The notes under the pieces were generated by a model that saw only the letters and a program-made list of their open reading frames with translations, was not told the origin of the DNA and made no database searches. DNA of 64,000 nucleotides from the NCBI RefSeq assembly GCF_029227915.1, contig NC_079878.1, positions 17,920,001-17,984,000 on the forward strand. The letters are read 5' to 3'. Source of the stretch: Hydractinia symbiolongicarpus (taxonomy: Eukaryota > Cnidaria > Hydrozoa > Anthoathecata > Hydractiniidae). Position 1 is the stretch's first letter, and the number at the start of each line of letters is the position of its first letter. Positions 21,747-35,112 of the stretch are shown in pieces. Made by a program: the position numbers and the translations under genes.

Positions 21747-23313
21747 AGACCGGCGGGGATCAGTCTAGTCCTTTCACACTCTATGAACTACGACGCCTCA
21801 AATCTTTTTCTATTCCGCAATGGCCATAGAACACCGTCAAGTACGTGCACAAACTTCTAAAGGTTATAATACGGCCTTTTGCAGCCTAATAAGAGCCTAA
21901 CACGTAAATCACGACCTTCCCGGAGCCCAGACTTGTTGCCATAGGTCTAGTCCTTCCACTCATCATGGACTACGACGCCGCAAGTCGTTTTTCATTCTCC
22001 AACGGCCATAGAACACCATCAACTTCATGCACGGCCTTCTAAAATTTGTAGTACGGTCTTTTGCAGCCTAATAGGGCCTTATACGTGAATGACGTGCTTC
22101 TACGAGCATAGACAGGTGGCCATAGGTCTAGTCCTTGCACTCTTAATGGACTATGACGCATCAAGTCGTTTTCCATTCCTCAATAGCCATAGAACACCAT
22201 CAACTACATGCACAGTCTTCTAAATGCTGTAATACGGCTTTTTGCAGCCTAACAGGGATCTTACACGTAAATCACGTCTTTCAGGAGCCTAGACAGGTGA
22301 GGATCGGTCTGATCCTTCCCCTCTCAATGGACTACGACACCTCAAGTCGTTTTCCATTCCGCAATGGCCATAGAACACCGTCAAGTACGTGCACAGTCTT
22401 CCAAAAAGTTATAATACGGCCTTTTGCAGCCTAATAAGAGCCTAACACGTAAATCAGGACCTTCCCGGAACCCAGACTTGCTGCCATAGGTCTAGTCCTT
22501 CCACGCATCATGGACTACAACGCCTCAAGTCGCTTTCCATTCTGCAATGGCCATAGAACACCATCAACTACATGCGCAATCTTCTAAAGGCTGTAATACG
22601 GCTTTTTGCAGCCTAACAGGGACCTTACACGTAAATCACGTGCTTCAAATAGCCTAGACCGGCGGGGATCAGTCTAGTCCTTTCACACTCTATGAACTAC
22701 GACACCTAAAATCGTTTTCTATTCCGCAATGGCCATAGAACACCGTCAAGTACGTGCCCAAACTTCTAAAGCTTATAATACGGCCTTTTGCAGCCTAATA
22801 AGGGCCTTACACGTAAATGACGTGCTTCTACGAGCATAGACCGATGAGGATCGGTTCAGTCTTTCCACTCTCAATGGACTGCGACGTCTCAAGTCGTTTT
22901 CCATTCCGCAATGGCCATAGAACACCGTCAAGTACGTGCACAGTCTTCCAAAAGGTTATAATACGGCCTTTTGCAGCCTAATAAAGGCCTTACACGTAAA
23001 TGACGTGCTTCTACGAGCATAGACAGGTGGCCATAGGTCTAGTCCTTGCACTCATCATGGACTACGACGCCTCAAGTCGTTTTCTATTTCGCAATGGCCA
23101 TAGAACACCGTCAAGTACGTGCACAATCTTCTAAAGGTTATAATACGGCCTTTTGCAGCCTAATAAGGGCCTTACACGTAAATGACGTGCTTCTACGAGC
23201 ATAGACCGGTGAGGATCGGTTCAGTCTTTCCACTCTCAATGGACTGCGACGTCTCAAGTCGTTTTCCATTCCGCAATGGCCATAGAACACCGTCAAGTAC
23301 GTGCACAGTCTTC
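21747..23313. repeat. HOR block, copy 1 (partner 3,459 bp downstream)
   Basis: This matches 25206-26772 at an offset of 3,459 bp (19 monomers). Private shared marks are CCTCAAATCTTTTTC (21801 and 25260), GACGCCGCAAGTCG and TTCTCCAACGGCC (near 21975 and 25434), CAACTTCATGCACGG, ACTACGACACCTAAAATCG (near 22690 and 26150) and AACCCAGACTTGCTGCC. Within it a G-K dimer repeats at 364 bp (22799 and 23163), carrying TTCTATTTCGCAATGG at both. Confidence 0.9.
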
Positions 23314-25205
23314 CAAAAGGTTATAATACGGCCTTTTGCAGCCTAATAAAGGCTTTACACGTAAATGACGTGCTTCTACGAGCATAGACAGGTGGCCATA
23401 GGTCTAGTCCTTGCACTCATCATGGACTACGACGCCTCAAGTCGTTTTCTATTTCGCAATGGCCATAGAACACCGTCAAGTACGTGCACAATCTTCTAAA
23501 GGTTATAATACGGCCTTTTGCAGCCTAATAAGAGCCTAACACGTAAATGACGTGCTTCTACGAGCATAGACAGGTGGCCATAGGTCTAGTCCTTTCACAC
23601 TCTATGAACTACGACGCCTCAAATCGTTTTCTATTCCGCAATGGCCATAGAACACCGTCAAGTACGTGCACAGTCTTCCAAAAGGTTATAATATGGCCTA
23701 TTGCAGGCTAATAAGGGTCTTCCACGTAAATGACGTGCTTCTACGAGCATAAACAGGTGGCCACATGTATAGTCCTTGCACTCTTAATGGACTACGACGC
23801 GTCAAGTCGTTTTCCATTCCTCAGTGGCCATAAAACACCATCAACTACGTGCCCAAGCTTCTGAAGCTTATAATACGGCCTTTTGCAGCCTAATAAGGGC
23901 CTTGCACGTAAATGAGGTTCTACTACGAGCATAGACAGGTGGCCATAGGTCTAGTCCTTGCACTCTTAATGGACTATGACGCATCAAGTCGTTTTCCATT
24001 CCTCAATGGCCATAGAACACCATCAACTACATTCCCAGTCTTCTAAATGCTGTAATACGGCTTTTTGCAGCCTAACAGGGATCTTACACGTAAATCACGT
24101 CTTCCAGGAGCCTAGACAGGTGAGGATCGGTCTGATCCTTCCCCTCTCAATGGACTACGACACCTCAAGTCGTTTTCCATTCCGCAATGGCCATAGAACA
24201 CCGTCAAGTACGTGCACAGTCTTCCAAAAAGTTATAATACGGCCTTTTGCTGTCGAATAAAGGCCTTACACGTAAATGACGTGCTTCTACGAGCATAGAC
24301 CGGCGGGGATCAGTCTAGTCCTTTCACACTCTATGGACTACGATGCCTCAAATCGTTTTCTATTCCGCAATGGCCATAGAACACCGTCAAGTACGTGCAC
24401 AAACTTCTAAAGGTTATAATACGGCCTTTTTGCAGCCTAATAAGAGCCTAACACGTAAATCACGACCTTCCCGGAGCCCAGACTTGTTGCCATAGGTCTA
24501 GTCCTTCCACTCATCATGGACTACGACGCCTCAAGTCGTTTTTCATTCTGCAATGGCCATAGAACACCATCAACTGCATGCACGGCCTTCTAAATTTGTA
24601 GTACGGTCTTTTGCAGCCTAATAGGGCCTTATACGTGAATGACGTGCTTCCACGAGCATAGACAGGTGGCCATAGGTCTAGTCCTTGCACTCTTATTGGA
24701 CTATGACGCATCAAGTCGTTTTCCATTCCTCAATGGCCATAGAACACCATCAACTACATGCACAGTCTTCTAAATGCTGTAATACGGCTTTTTGCAGCCT
24801 AACAGGGATCTTACAAGTAAATCACGTGTTCCAGGAGCCTAGACAGGTGAGGATCGGTCTGATCCTTCCCCTCTCAATGGACTACGACGCCTCAAGTCGT
24901 TTTCCATTCCACAATGGCCATAGAACACCGTCAAGTACGTGCACAGTCTTCCAAAAGGTTATAATATGGCCTTTTGCAGCCTAATAAGAGCCTAACACGT
25001 AAATAACGACCTTCCCGGAGCCCAGACTTGTTGCCATAGGTCTAGTCATTCCACTCATCATGGACTACAACGCCTCAAGTCGTTTTCCATTCTGCAATGG
25101 CCATAGAACACCATCAACTACATGCGCAATCTTCTAAAGGCTGTAATACGGCTTTTTGCAGCCTAACAGGGACCTTACACGTAAATCACGTGCTTCAAAT
25201 AGCCT
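23314..25205. repeat. Mixed region with E, F, B, C/H, I, A, B, C, J order
   Basis: The stretch contains an F with CCCAAGCTTCTGAAGC near 23860, a B with CTACATTCCCAG (near 24030, like 36215 and 43130), a monomer with GACACCTCAAGTCG and a TTGCTGTCGAATAAAGG back (C/H hybrid) near 24240, and an A with the short AAATTTG near 24594. The part 24510-25170 matches 9100-9760. An extra T is present at CGGCCTTTTTGC near 24427. Confidence 0.8.
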
Positions 25206-25241
25206 AGACCGGCGGGGATCAGTCTAGTCCTTTCACACTCT
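25060..25241 (+). repeat. Monomer subfamily J, representative (182 bp)
   Basis: Subfamily J is recognised by GGACTACAACGCCTCAAG (AA for GA), CATGCGCAATCTTC or CATGCACAATCTTC, AAAGGCTGTAATACGGC, CCTAACAGGGACCTTACACG and the tail TGCTTCAAATAGCCTAGA with GCGGCGGGG or CCGGCGGGG. It typically follows C and precedes the variant form of I. Related copies are near 6378, 9656, 22511, 25970, 31606, 32699, 40517, 41246, 44703 and 51543. Confidence 0.85.
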
Positions 25242-26772
25242 ATGAACTACGACGCCTCAAATCTTTTTCTATTCCGCAATGGCCATAGAACACCGTCAAG
25301 TACGTGCACAAACTTCTAAAGGTTATAATACGGCCTTTTGCAGCCTAATAAGAGCCTAACACGTAAATCACGACCTTCCCGGAGCCCAGACTTGTTGCCA
25401 TAGGTCTAGTCCTTCCACTCATCATGGACTACGACGCCGCAAGTCGTTTTTCATTCTCCAACGGCCATAGAACACCATCAACTTCATGCACGGCCTTCTA
25501 AAATTTGTAGTACGGTCTTTTGCAGCCTAATAGGGCCTTATACGTGAATGACGTGCTTCTACGAGCATAGACAGGTGGCCATAGGTCTAGTCCTTGCACT
25601 CTTAATGGACTATGACGCATCAAGTCGTTTTCCATTCCTCAATAGCCATAGAACACCATCAACTACATGCACAGTCTTCTAAATGCTGTAATACGGCTTT
25701 TTGCAGCCTAACAGGGATCTTACACGTAAATCACGTCTTCCAGGAGCCTAGACAGGTGAGGATCGGTCTGATCCTTCCCCTCTCAATGGACTACGACACC
25801 TCAAGTCGTTTTCCATTCCGCAATGGCCATAGAACACCGTCAAGTACGTGCACAGTCTTCCAAAAAGTTATAATACGGCCTTTTGCAGCCTAATAAGAGC
25901 CTAACACGTAAATCAGGACCTTCCCGGAACCCAGACTTGCTGCCATAGGTTTAGTCCTTCCACGCATCATGGACTACAACGCCTCAAGTCGCTTTCCATT
26001 CTGCAATGGCCATAGAACACCATCAACTACATGCGCAATCTTCTAAAGGCTGTAATACGGCTTTTTGCAGCCTAACAGGGACCTTACACGTAAATCACGT
26101 GCTTCAAATAGCCTAGACCGGCGGGGATCAGTCTAGTCCTTTCACACTCTATGAACTACGACACCTAAAATCGTTTTCTATTCCGCAATGGCCATAGAAC
26201 ACCGTCAAGTACGTGCCCTAACTTCTAAAGCTTATAATACGGCCTTTTGCAGCCTAATAAGGGCCTTACACGTAAATGACGTGCTTCTACGAGCATAGAC
26301 CGGTGAGGATCGGTTCAGTCTTTCCACTCTCAATGGACTGCGACGTCTCAAGTCGTTTTCCATTCCGCAATGGCCATAGAACACCGTCAAGTACGTGCAC
26401 AGTCTTCCAAAAGGTTATAATACGGCCTTTTGCAGCCTAATAAAGGTCTTACACGTAAATGACGTGCTTCTACGAGCATAGACAGGTGGCCATAGGTCTA
26501 GTCCTTGCACTCATCATGGACTACGACGCCTCAAATCGTTTTCTATTCCGCAATGGCCATAGAACACCGTCAAGTACGTGCACAATCTTCTAAAGGTTAT
26601 AATACGGCCTTTTGCAGCCTAATAAGGGCCTTACACGTAAATGACGTGCTTCTACGAGCATAGACCGGTGAGGATCGGTTCAGTCTTTCCACTCTCAATG
26701 GACTGCGACGTCTCAAGTCGTTTTCCATTCCGCAATGGCCATAGAACACCGTCAAGTACGTGCACAGTCTTC
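25206..26772. repeat. HOR block, copy 2 (partner 3,459 bp upstream)
   Basis: Second copy of 21747-23313, with isolated differences such as GTGCCCTAACTTC near 26214 against GTGCCCAAACTTC near 22755. It ends where CCAAAAGGTTATAA in copy 1 corresponds to CCAAAACGTTATTATACGG here, a G-to-H switch inside a monomer. Confidence 0.9.
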
Positions 26773-28131
26773 CAAAACGTTATTATACGGCCTTTTCCTG
26801 TCGAATAAAGGCCTTACACGTAAATGACGTGCTTCTACGAGCATAGACCGGCGGGGATCAGTCTAGTCCTTTCACACTCTATGAACTACGACGCCTCAAA
26901 TCGTTTTCTATTCCGCAATGGCCATAGAACACCGTCAAGTACGTGCACAGTCTTCCAAAAGGTTATAATATGGCCTATTGCAGACTAATAAGGGTCTTCC
27001 ACGTAAATGACGTGCTTCTACGAGCATAAACAGGTGGCCACAGGTATAGTCCTTGCACTCTTAATGGACTACGACGCATCAAGTCGTTTTCCAGTCCTCA
27101 ATAGCCATAGAACACCGTCAAGTACGTGCACAGTCTTCCAAAACGTTATTATACGGCCTTTTCCTGTCGAATAAAGGCCTTACACGTAAATGACGTGCTT
27201 CTACGAGCATAGACCGGCGGGGATCAGTCTAGTCCTTTCACACTCTATGAACTACGACGCCTCAAATCGTTTTCTATTCCGCAATGGCCATAGAACACCG
27301 TCAAGTACGTGCACAGTCTTCCAAAAGGTTATAATATGGCCTATTGCAGGCTAATAAGGGTCTTCCACGTAAATGACGTGCTTCTACGAGCATAAACAGG
27401 TGGCCACAGGTATAGTCCTTGCACTCTTAATGGACTACGACGCGTCAAGTCGTTTGCCATTCCTCAGTGGCCATAAAACACCATCAACTACGTGCCCAAG
27501 CTTCTAAAGCTTATAATACGGCCTTTTGCAGCCTAATAGGGCCTTATACGTGAATGACGTGCTTCCACGAGCATAAACAGATGGCCATAGGTCTAGTCCT
27601 TGCACTCTTATTGGACTATGACGCATCAAGTCGTTTTCCATTCCTCAATGGCCATAGAACACCATCAACTACATGCACAGTCTTCTAAATGCTGTAATAC
27701 GGCTTTTTGCAGCCTAACAGGGATCTTACACGTAAATCACGTCTTCCAGGAGCCTAGACAGGTGAGGATCGGTCTGATCCTTCCCCTCTCAATGGACTAC
27801 GACACCTCAAGTCGTTTTCCATTCCGCAATGGCCATAGAACACCGTCAAGTACGTGCACAGCCGTTCTAATACGGCCTTTTGCTGTCGAATAAAGGCCTT
27901 ACACGTAAATCACGTGCTTCAAATAGCCTAGACCGGCGGGGATCAGTCTAGTCCTTTCACACTCTATGAACTACGACGCCTCAAATCGTTTTCTATTCCG
28001 CAATGGCCATAGAACACCGTCAAGTACGTGCACAAACTTCTAAAGGTTATAATACGGCCTTTTGCAGCCTAATAAGAGCCTAACACGTAAATCACGACCT
28101 TCCCGGAGCCCAGACTTGTTGCCATAGGTCT
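26773..28131. repeat. H/I/E dimer-step region with hybrid monomers
   Basis: GGCCTTTTCCTGTCGAATAA, a private form of the H segment, occurs at about 26790 and 27156, a 366-bp step (two 183-bp monomers). The following monomers have an I front joined to an E-like back (AAAAGGTTATAATATGGCC followed by TATTGCAG). Near 27864 a B-partner monomer has CACAGCCGTTCTAATACGG, a small deletion or replacement of the usual CAGTCTTCCAAAAAG segment. Confidence 0.75.
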
Positions 28132-30880
28132 AGTCCTTCCACTCATCATGGACTACGACGCCTCAAGTCGTTTTTCATTCTGCAATGGCCATAGAACACC
28201 ATCAACTGCATGCACGGCCTTCTAAAATTTGTAGTACGGTCTTTTGCAGCCTAATAGGGCCTTATACGTGAATGACGTGCTTCTACGAGCATAGACAGGT
28301 GGCCATAGGTCTAGTCCTTGCACTCTTAATGGACTATGACGCATCAAGTCGTTTTCCATTCCTCAATAGCCATAGAACACCATCAACTACATGCACAGTC
28401 TTCTAAATGCTGTAATACGGCTTTTTGCAGCCTAACAGGGATCTTACAAGTAAATCACGTGTTCCAGGAGCCTAGGCAGGTGAGGATCGGTCTGATCCTT
28501 CCCCTCTCAATGGACTACGACGCCTCAAGTCGTTTTCCATTCCACAATGGCCATAGAACACCGTCAAGTACGTGGACAGTCTTCCAAAAGGTTATAATAT
28601 GGCCTTTTGCAGCCTAATAAGAGCCTAACACGTAAATAACGACCTTCCCGGAGCCCAGACTTGTTTCCATAGGTCTAGTCCTTTCACACTCTATGAACTA
28701 CGACGCCTCAAATCGTTTTTCATTCTGCAATGGCCATAGAACACCATCAACTGCATGCACGGCCTTCTAAAATTTGTAGTACGGTCTTTTGCAGCCTAAT
28801 AGGTGCCTTATTTGTCAATTACGTGCTTCTACGAGCATAGACCGGTGAGGATCGGTTCAGTCTTTCCACTCTTAATGGACTACGACGTTTCAAGTGGTTT
28901 TCCATTCCGCAATGGCCATGGAACACCGTCAAATACGTGCACAATCTTCTAAAGGATATAATACGGCCTATTGCAGGCTAATAAGGGTCTTTCACGTAAA
29001 TGACGTGCTTCTACGAGCATAAACAGGTGGCCACAGGTATAGTCCTTGCACTCTTAATGGACTACGACGCGTCAAGTCGTTTTCCATTCCTCAGTGGCCA
29101 TAGAACACCATCAACTACGTGCCCAAACTTCTAAAGCTTATAATACGGCCTTTTGCAGCCTAATAAAGGCCTTATACGTGAATGACGTGCTTCTACGAGC
29201 ATAGACCGGTGAAGATCGGTTCAGTCTTTCCACTCTCAATGGACTGCGACGTCTCAAGTCGTTTTCCATTCCGCAATGGCCATAGAACACCGTCAAGTAC
29301 GTGCACAGTCTTCCAAAAGGTTATAGTACGGCCTTTTGCAGCCTAATAAAGGCCTTACACGTAAATGACGTGCTTCTACGAGCATAGACAGGTGGCCATA
29401 GGTCTAGTCCTTGCACTCATCATGGACTACGACGCCTCAAGTCGTTTTCTATTCCGCAATGGCCATAGAACACCGTCAAGTACGTGCACAATCTTCTAAA
29501 GGTTATAATACGGCCTTTTGCAGCCTAATAAGAGCCTAACACGTAAATGACGTGCTTCTACGAGCATAGACAGGTGGCCATAGGTCTAGTCCTTGCACTC
29601 TTAATGGACTACGACGCATCAAGTCGTTTTCCAGTCCTGAATAGCCATAGAACACCGTCAAGTACGTGCACAGTCTTCCAAAACGTTATTATACGGCCTT
29701 TTGCTGTCGAATAAAGGCCTTTCACGTAAATGACGTGCTTCTACGAGCATAGACCGGCGGGGATCAGTCTAGTCCTTTCACACTCTATGAACTACGACGC
29801 CTCAAATCGTTTTCTATTCCGCAATGGCCATAGAACACCGTCAAGTACGTGCACAAACTTCTAAAGGTTATAATACGGCCTTTTGCAGCCTAATAACAGC
29901 CTAACACGTAAATCACGACCTTCCCGGAGCCCAGACTTGTTGCCATAGGTCTAGTCCTTCCACTCATCATGGACTACGACGCCTCAAGTCGTTTTTCATT
30001 CTGCAATGGCCATAGAACACCATCAACTGCATGCACGGCCTTCTAAAATTTGTAGTACGGTCTTTTGCAGCCTAATAGGGCCTTATACGTGAATGACGTG
30101 CTTCTACGAGCATAGACCGGTGAAGATCGGTTCAGTCTTTCCACTCTCAATGGACTGCGACGTCTCAAGTCGTTTTCCATTCCGCAATGGCCATAGAACA
30201 CCGTCAAGTACGTGCACAGTCTTCCAAAAGGTTATAATACGGCCTTTTGCAGCCTAATAAAGGCCTAACACGTAAATGACGTGCTTCTACGAGCATAGAC
30301 AGGTGGCCATAGGTCTAGTCCTTGCACTCTTAATGGACTACGACGCATCAAGTCGTTTTCCAGTCCTGAATAGCCATAGAACACCGTCAAGTACGTGCAC
30401 AGTCTTCCAAAACGTTATTATACGGCCTTTTGCTGTCGAATAAAGGCCTTTCACGTAAATGACGTGCTTCTACGAGCATAGACCGGCGGGGATCAGTCTA
30501 GTCCTTTCACACTCTATGAACTACGACGCCTCAAATCGTTTTCTATTCCGCAATGGCCATAGAACACCGTCAAGTACGTGCACAAACTTCTAAAGGTTAT
30601 AATACGGCCTTTTGCAGCCTAATAACAGCCTAACACGTAAATCACGACCTTCCCGGAGCCCAGACTTGTTGCCATAGGTCCAGTCCTTTCACTCATCATG
30701 GACTACGACGCCTCAAGTCGTTTTTCATTCTGCAATGGCTATAGAACACCATCAACTGCATGCACGGCCTTCTAAAATTTGTAAAACGGTCTTTTGCAGC
30801 CTAATAGGGCCTTATACGTGAATGACGTGCTTCTACGAGCATAGACAGGTGGCCATAGGTCTAGTCCTTGCACTCTTAAT
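28132..30880. repeat. Copy of the window's left end, with an added five-monomer step
   Basis: 28132-29160 matches 1-1029 at an offset of 28,131 bp, and 30080-30880 matches about 1040-1840 at 29,042 bp. Private shared marks are CCTAGGCAGG (340 and 28471), GGTGCCTTATTTGTCAATT (671 and 28802), GACGTTTCAAGTGG, GGTCTTTCACG and GTCCTTTCACTCATCATGG (1641 and 30684). The extra 911 bp, five monomers, is a tandem addition: GGTGAAGATCGG stands at 29209 and 30120, and CAGTCCTGAATAGCC at 29632 and 30361. Confidence 0.88.
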
Positions 30881-31619
30881 GGACTATGACGCATCAAGTC
30901 GTTTTCCATTCCTCAATGGCCATAGAACACCATCAACTACATTCGCAGTCTTCTAAATGCTGTAATACGGCTTTTTACAGCCTAACAGGGATCTTACACG
31001 TAAATCACGTCTTCCAGGAGCCTAGACAGGTGAGGAGCGGTCTGATCCTTCCCCTCTCAATGGACTACGACACCTCAAGTCGTTTTCCATTCCGCAAAGG
31101 CCATAGAACACCGTCAAGTACGTGCCCAAACTTCTAAAGCTTATAATACGGCCTTTTGCAGCCTAATAAGGGCCTTACACGTAAATGACGCTCTTCTACG
31201 AGCATAGACAGGTGGCCATAGGTCTAGTCCTTGCACTCTTAATGGACTATGACGCATCAAGTCGTTTTCCATTCCTCAATGGCCATAGAACACCATCAAC
31301 TACATGCGCAGTCTTCTAAATGCTGTAATACGGCCTTTTGCAGCCTAATAAGAGCCTAACACGTAAATCAGGACCTTCCCGGAGCCCAGACTTGCTGCCA
31401 TAGGTCTAGTCCTTCCACGCATCATGGACTACGACGCCTCAAGTAGTTTTCCAGTCCTCAATAGCCATAGAACACCGTCAAGTACGTGCACAGTCTTCCA
31501 AAACGTTATTATACGGCCTTTTGCTGTCGAATAAAGGCCTTACACGTGAATGACGTGCTTCTACGAGCATAGACCGGCGGGGATCAGTCTAGTCCTTTCA
31601 CACTCTATGAACTACAACG
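30881..31619. repeat. B, C, F-back, H monomers linking two colinear blocks
   Basis: The B at 30879 carries CTACATTCGCAG and TTTTTACAGCC, marks shared with the B monomers at 2747 and 4199 in the left 8-mer. Private changes are GGTGAGGAGCGG and CGCAAAGGCC. ATGACGCTCTTCTACG occurs at 31185 and 31914, a 729-bp (four-monomer) step. Confidence 0.78.
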
Positions 31620-32821
31620 CCTCAAGTCGTTTTCCATTCTGCAATGGCCATAGAACACCATCAACTACATGCGCAATCTTCTAAAGGCTGTAATACGGCT
31701 TTTTGCAGCCTAACAGGGACCTTACACGTAAATCACGTGCTTCAAATAGCCTAGACCGGCGGGGATCAGTCTAGTCCTTTCACACTCTATGAACTACGAC
31801 GCCTAAAATCGTTTTCTTTTCCGCAATGGCCATAGAACACCGTCAAGTACGTGCCCAAACTTCTAAAGCTTATAATACGGCCTTTTGCAGCCTAATAAGG
31901 GCCTTACACGTAAATGACGCTCTTCTACGAGCATAGACAGGTGGCCATAGGTCTAGTCCTTGCACTCTTAATGGACTATGACGCATCAAGTCGTTTTCCA
32001 TTCCTCAATGGCCATAGAACACCATCAACTACATGCGCAGTCTTCTAAATGCTGTAATACGGCTTTTCGCAGCCTAACAGGGATCTTACACGTAAATCAC
32101 GTCTTCCAGGAGCCTAGACAGGTGAGGATCGGTCTGATCCTTCCCCTCTCAATGGACTACGACGCCTCAAGTCGTTTTCCATTCCGCAATGGCCATAGAA
32201 CACCATCAACTACGTGAACAGTCTTCTAAAGATTATAATGCGGCCTTCTGCGGCCTAATAAGGGCCTAACACGTAAATGACGTGCTTCTACGAGCATAGA
32301 CAGGTGGCCATAGGTCTAATCCTTGCACTCTTAATGGACTACGACGCATCAAGTCGTTTTCCAGTCCTCAATAGCTATAGAACACCGTCAAGTACGTGCA
32401 CAGTCTTCCAAAACGTTATTATACGGCCTTTTTCTGTCGAATAAAGGATTTACACGTAAATGACGTGTTCCAGGAGCCTAGACAGGTGAGGATCGGTCTG
32501 ATCCTTCCCCTCTCAATGGACTAAGACGCCTCAAGTCGTTTTCCATTCCACAATGGCCATAGAACACCGTCAAGTACGTGCACAGTCTTCCAAAAGGTTA
32601 TAATATGGCCTTTTGCAGCCTAATAAGAGCCTAACACGTAAATAACGACCTTCCCGGAGCCCAGACTTGTTGCCATAGGTCTAATTATTCCACTCATCAT
32701 GGACTACAACGCCTCAAGTCGTTTTCCATTCTGCAATGGCCATGGAACACCATCAACTACATGCGCAGTCTTCCAAAGGCTGTAATACGGCTTTTTGCAG
32801 CCTAACAGGGACCTTACACGT
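31620..32821. repeat. Copy of 5,300-6,500 at an offset of 26,321 bp
   Basis: Shared private marks include GGTCTAATCCTTGCAC (5992 and 32313), CAATAGCTATAGAACACC (6049 and 32370), the H-type segment running into ATGACGTGTTCCAGG, and the AAGATTATAATRCGGCC back. The unusual H-to-B jump (ACGTGTTCCAGG after GTCGAATAAAGG) is in both, so the chimera predates the duplication. A third trace of the CAATAGCTATAG mark is at 56676. Confidence 0.85.
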
Positions 32822-33469
32822 AAATCACGTGCTTTAAGTAGCCTAGACCGGCGGGGATCAGTCTAGTCCTTTCACACTCTATGAACTACGACGCCTAAAA
32901 TCGTTTTCTATTCCGCAATGGCCATAGAACACCGTCAAGTACGTGCCCAACTTCTAAAGCTTATAATACGGCCTTTTGCAGCCTAATAAGGGCCTTACAC
33001 GTAAATGACGTTCTTCTACGAGCATAGACAGGTGGCCATAGGTCTGATCCTTCCCCTCTCAATGGACTACGACACCTCAAGTTGTTTTCCATTCCGCAAT
33101 GGCCATAGAACACCGTCAAGTACGTGCACAATCTTCTAAAGGATATAATACGGCCTATGGCAGGCTAATAAGGGTCTTCCACGTAAATGACGTGCTTTTA
33201 CGAGCATAGACAGGTAGCCACAGGTATAGTCCTTGCACTCTTAATGGACTACGACGCGTCAAGTCGTTTTCCATTCCGCAATGGCCATAGCACACCGTCA
33301 AATACGTGAACATTCTTCTAAAGGTTATAATACGGCCTTTTGCAGCCTAATAAGAGCCTAACACGTAAATGACGTGCTTCTACGAGCATAGACAGGTGGC
33401 CATAGGTCTAGTCCTTGCACTCTTAATGGACTACGACGCATCAAGTCGTTTTCCAGTCCTCAATAGCCA
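32822..33469. repeat. Mixed I, C, E, N-like monomers
   Basis: A monomer near 33060 has GACACCTCAAGTTG joined to an E back (AATCTTCTAAAGGATATAA, CGGCCTATGGCAGGC). The next, near 33247, joins an F start to CATAGCACACCGTCAAATACG and GTGAACATTCTTC, features of N. These are hybrid monomers. One base is missing in GTGCCCAACTTC near 32945. Confidence 0.75.
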
Positions 33470-35112
33470 TAGAACACCGTCAAGTACGTGCACAGTCTTC
33501 CAAAACGTTATTATACGGCCTTTTGCTGTCGAATAAAGGCCTTACACGTAAATAACGTGCTTCCACGAGCATAGACCGGCGGGGATCAGTCTAGTCCTTT
33601 CACACTCTATGAACTACGACGCCTCAAATCGTTTTCTATTCCGCAATGGCCATAGAACACAGTCAAGTACGTGCACAAACTTCTAAAGGTTATAATACGG
33701 CCTTTTGCAGCCTAATAAGAGCCTAACACGTAAATCACGACCTTCCCGGAGCCCAGACTTGTTGCCATAGGTCTAGTCCTTCCACTCATCATGGACTACG
33801 ACGCCTCAAGTCGTTTTTCATTCTGCAATGGCCATAGAACACCATCAACTGCATGCACGGCATTCTAAAATTTGTAGTACGGTCTTTTGCAGCCTAATAG
33901 GGCCTTATACGTGAATGACGTGCTTCTACGAGCATAGACAGGTGGCCATAGATCTAGTCCTTGCACTCATAATGGACTATGACGCATCAAGTCGTTTTCC
34001 ATTCCTCAATAGCCATAGAACACCATCAACTACATGCACAGTCTTCTAAATGCTGTAATACGGCTTTTTGCAGCCTAACAGGGATCTTACAAGTAAATCA
34101 CGTGTTCCAGGAGCCTAGACAGGTGAGGATCGGTCTGATCCTTCCCCTCTCAATGCACTACGACGCATCAAGTCGTTTTCCATTCCGCAATAGCCATAGA
34201 ACACCATCAAGTACGTGCACATTCTTCTAAAGATTATAATACGGCCTTCTGCAGCCTAATAAGGGCCTAACACGTAAATCACGACCTTCCCGGAGCCCAG
34301 ACTTGTTGCCATAGGTCTAGTCCTTGCACTCATCATGGACTACGACGCCTCAAGTCGTTTTCTATTCCGCAATGGCCATAGAACACCGTCAAGTACGTGC
34401 ACAATCTTCTAAAGGTTATAATACGGCCTTTTGCAGCCTAATAAGAGCCTAACACGTAAATTACGTGCTTCTACGAGCATAGACAGGTGGCAATAGGTCT
34501 AGTCCTTGCACTCTTAATGGACTACGACGCATCAAGTCGTTTTCCAGTCCTCAATAGCCATAGAACACCGTCAAGTACGTGCACAGTCTTCCAAAACGTT
34601 ATTATACGGCCTTTTGCTGTCGAATAAAGGCCTTACACGTAAATGACGTGCTTCTACGAGCATAGACCGGCGGGGATCAGTCTAGTCCTTTCACACTCTA
34701 TGAACTACGACGCCTCAAATCGTTTTCTATTCCGCAATGGCCATAGAACACCGTCAAGTACGTGCACAAACTTCTAAAGGTTATAATACGGCCTTTTGCA
34801 GCCTAATAAGAGCCTAACACGTAAATCACGACCTTCCCGGAGCCCAGACTTGTTGCCATAGGTCTAGTCCTTCCACTCATCATGGACTACGACGCCTCAA
34901 GTCGTTTTTCATTCTGCAATGGCCATAGAACACCATCAACTGCATGCACGGCCTTCTAAAATTTGTAGTACGGTCTTTTGCAGCCTAATAGGGCCTTATA
35001 CGTGAATGACGTGCTTCTACGAGCATAGACAGGTGGCCATAGGTCTAGTCCTTTCACACTCTATGAACTACGACGCCTCAAATCGTTTTCTATTCCGCAA
35101 TGGCCATAGAAC
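33470..35112. repeat. Nine-monomer block, copy 1 (partner 3,273 bp downstream)
   Basis: This matches 36743-38385 at an offset of 3,273 bp (18 monomers). Shared marks are AATGCACTACGACGC (34152 and 37425), CCGCAATAGCC and GGTGGCAATAGG (34486 and 37759). A four-monomer part, 33593-34323, has a closer partner at 38320-39050 (offset 4,727 bp) sharing CACGGCATTCTAAAA and GATCTAGTCCTTGCACTCAT. Confidence 0.85.
34196..35105. repeat. 5-monomer tandem unit, copy 1 (910 bp)
   Basis: This unit (AAGATTATAA monomer, K, H, I, A) repeats at 35106 with an offset of 910 bp, checked at AGATTATAATACGGCC (34231 and 35141) and GGTGGCAATAGG (34486 and 35396). It overlaps the 3,273-bp block, whose other copy has only one such unit, so the five-monomer addition is local. 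Confidence 0.88.
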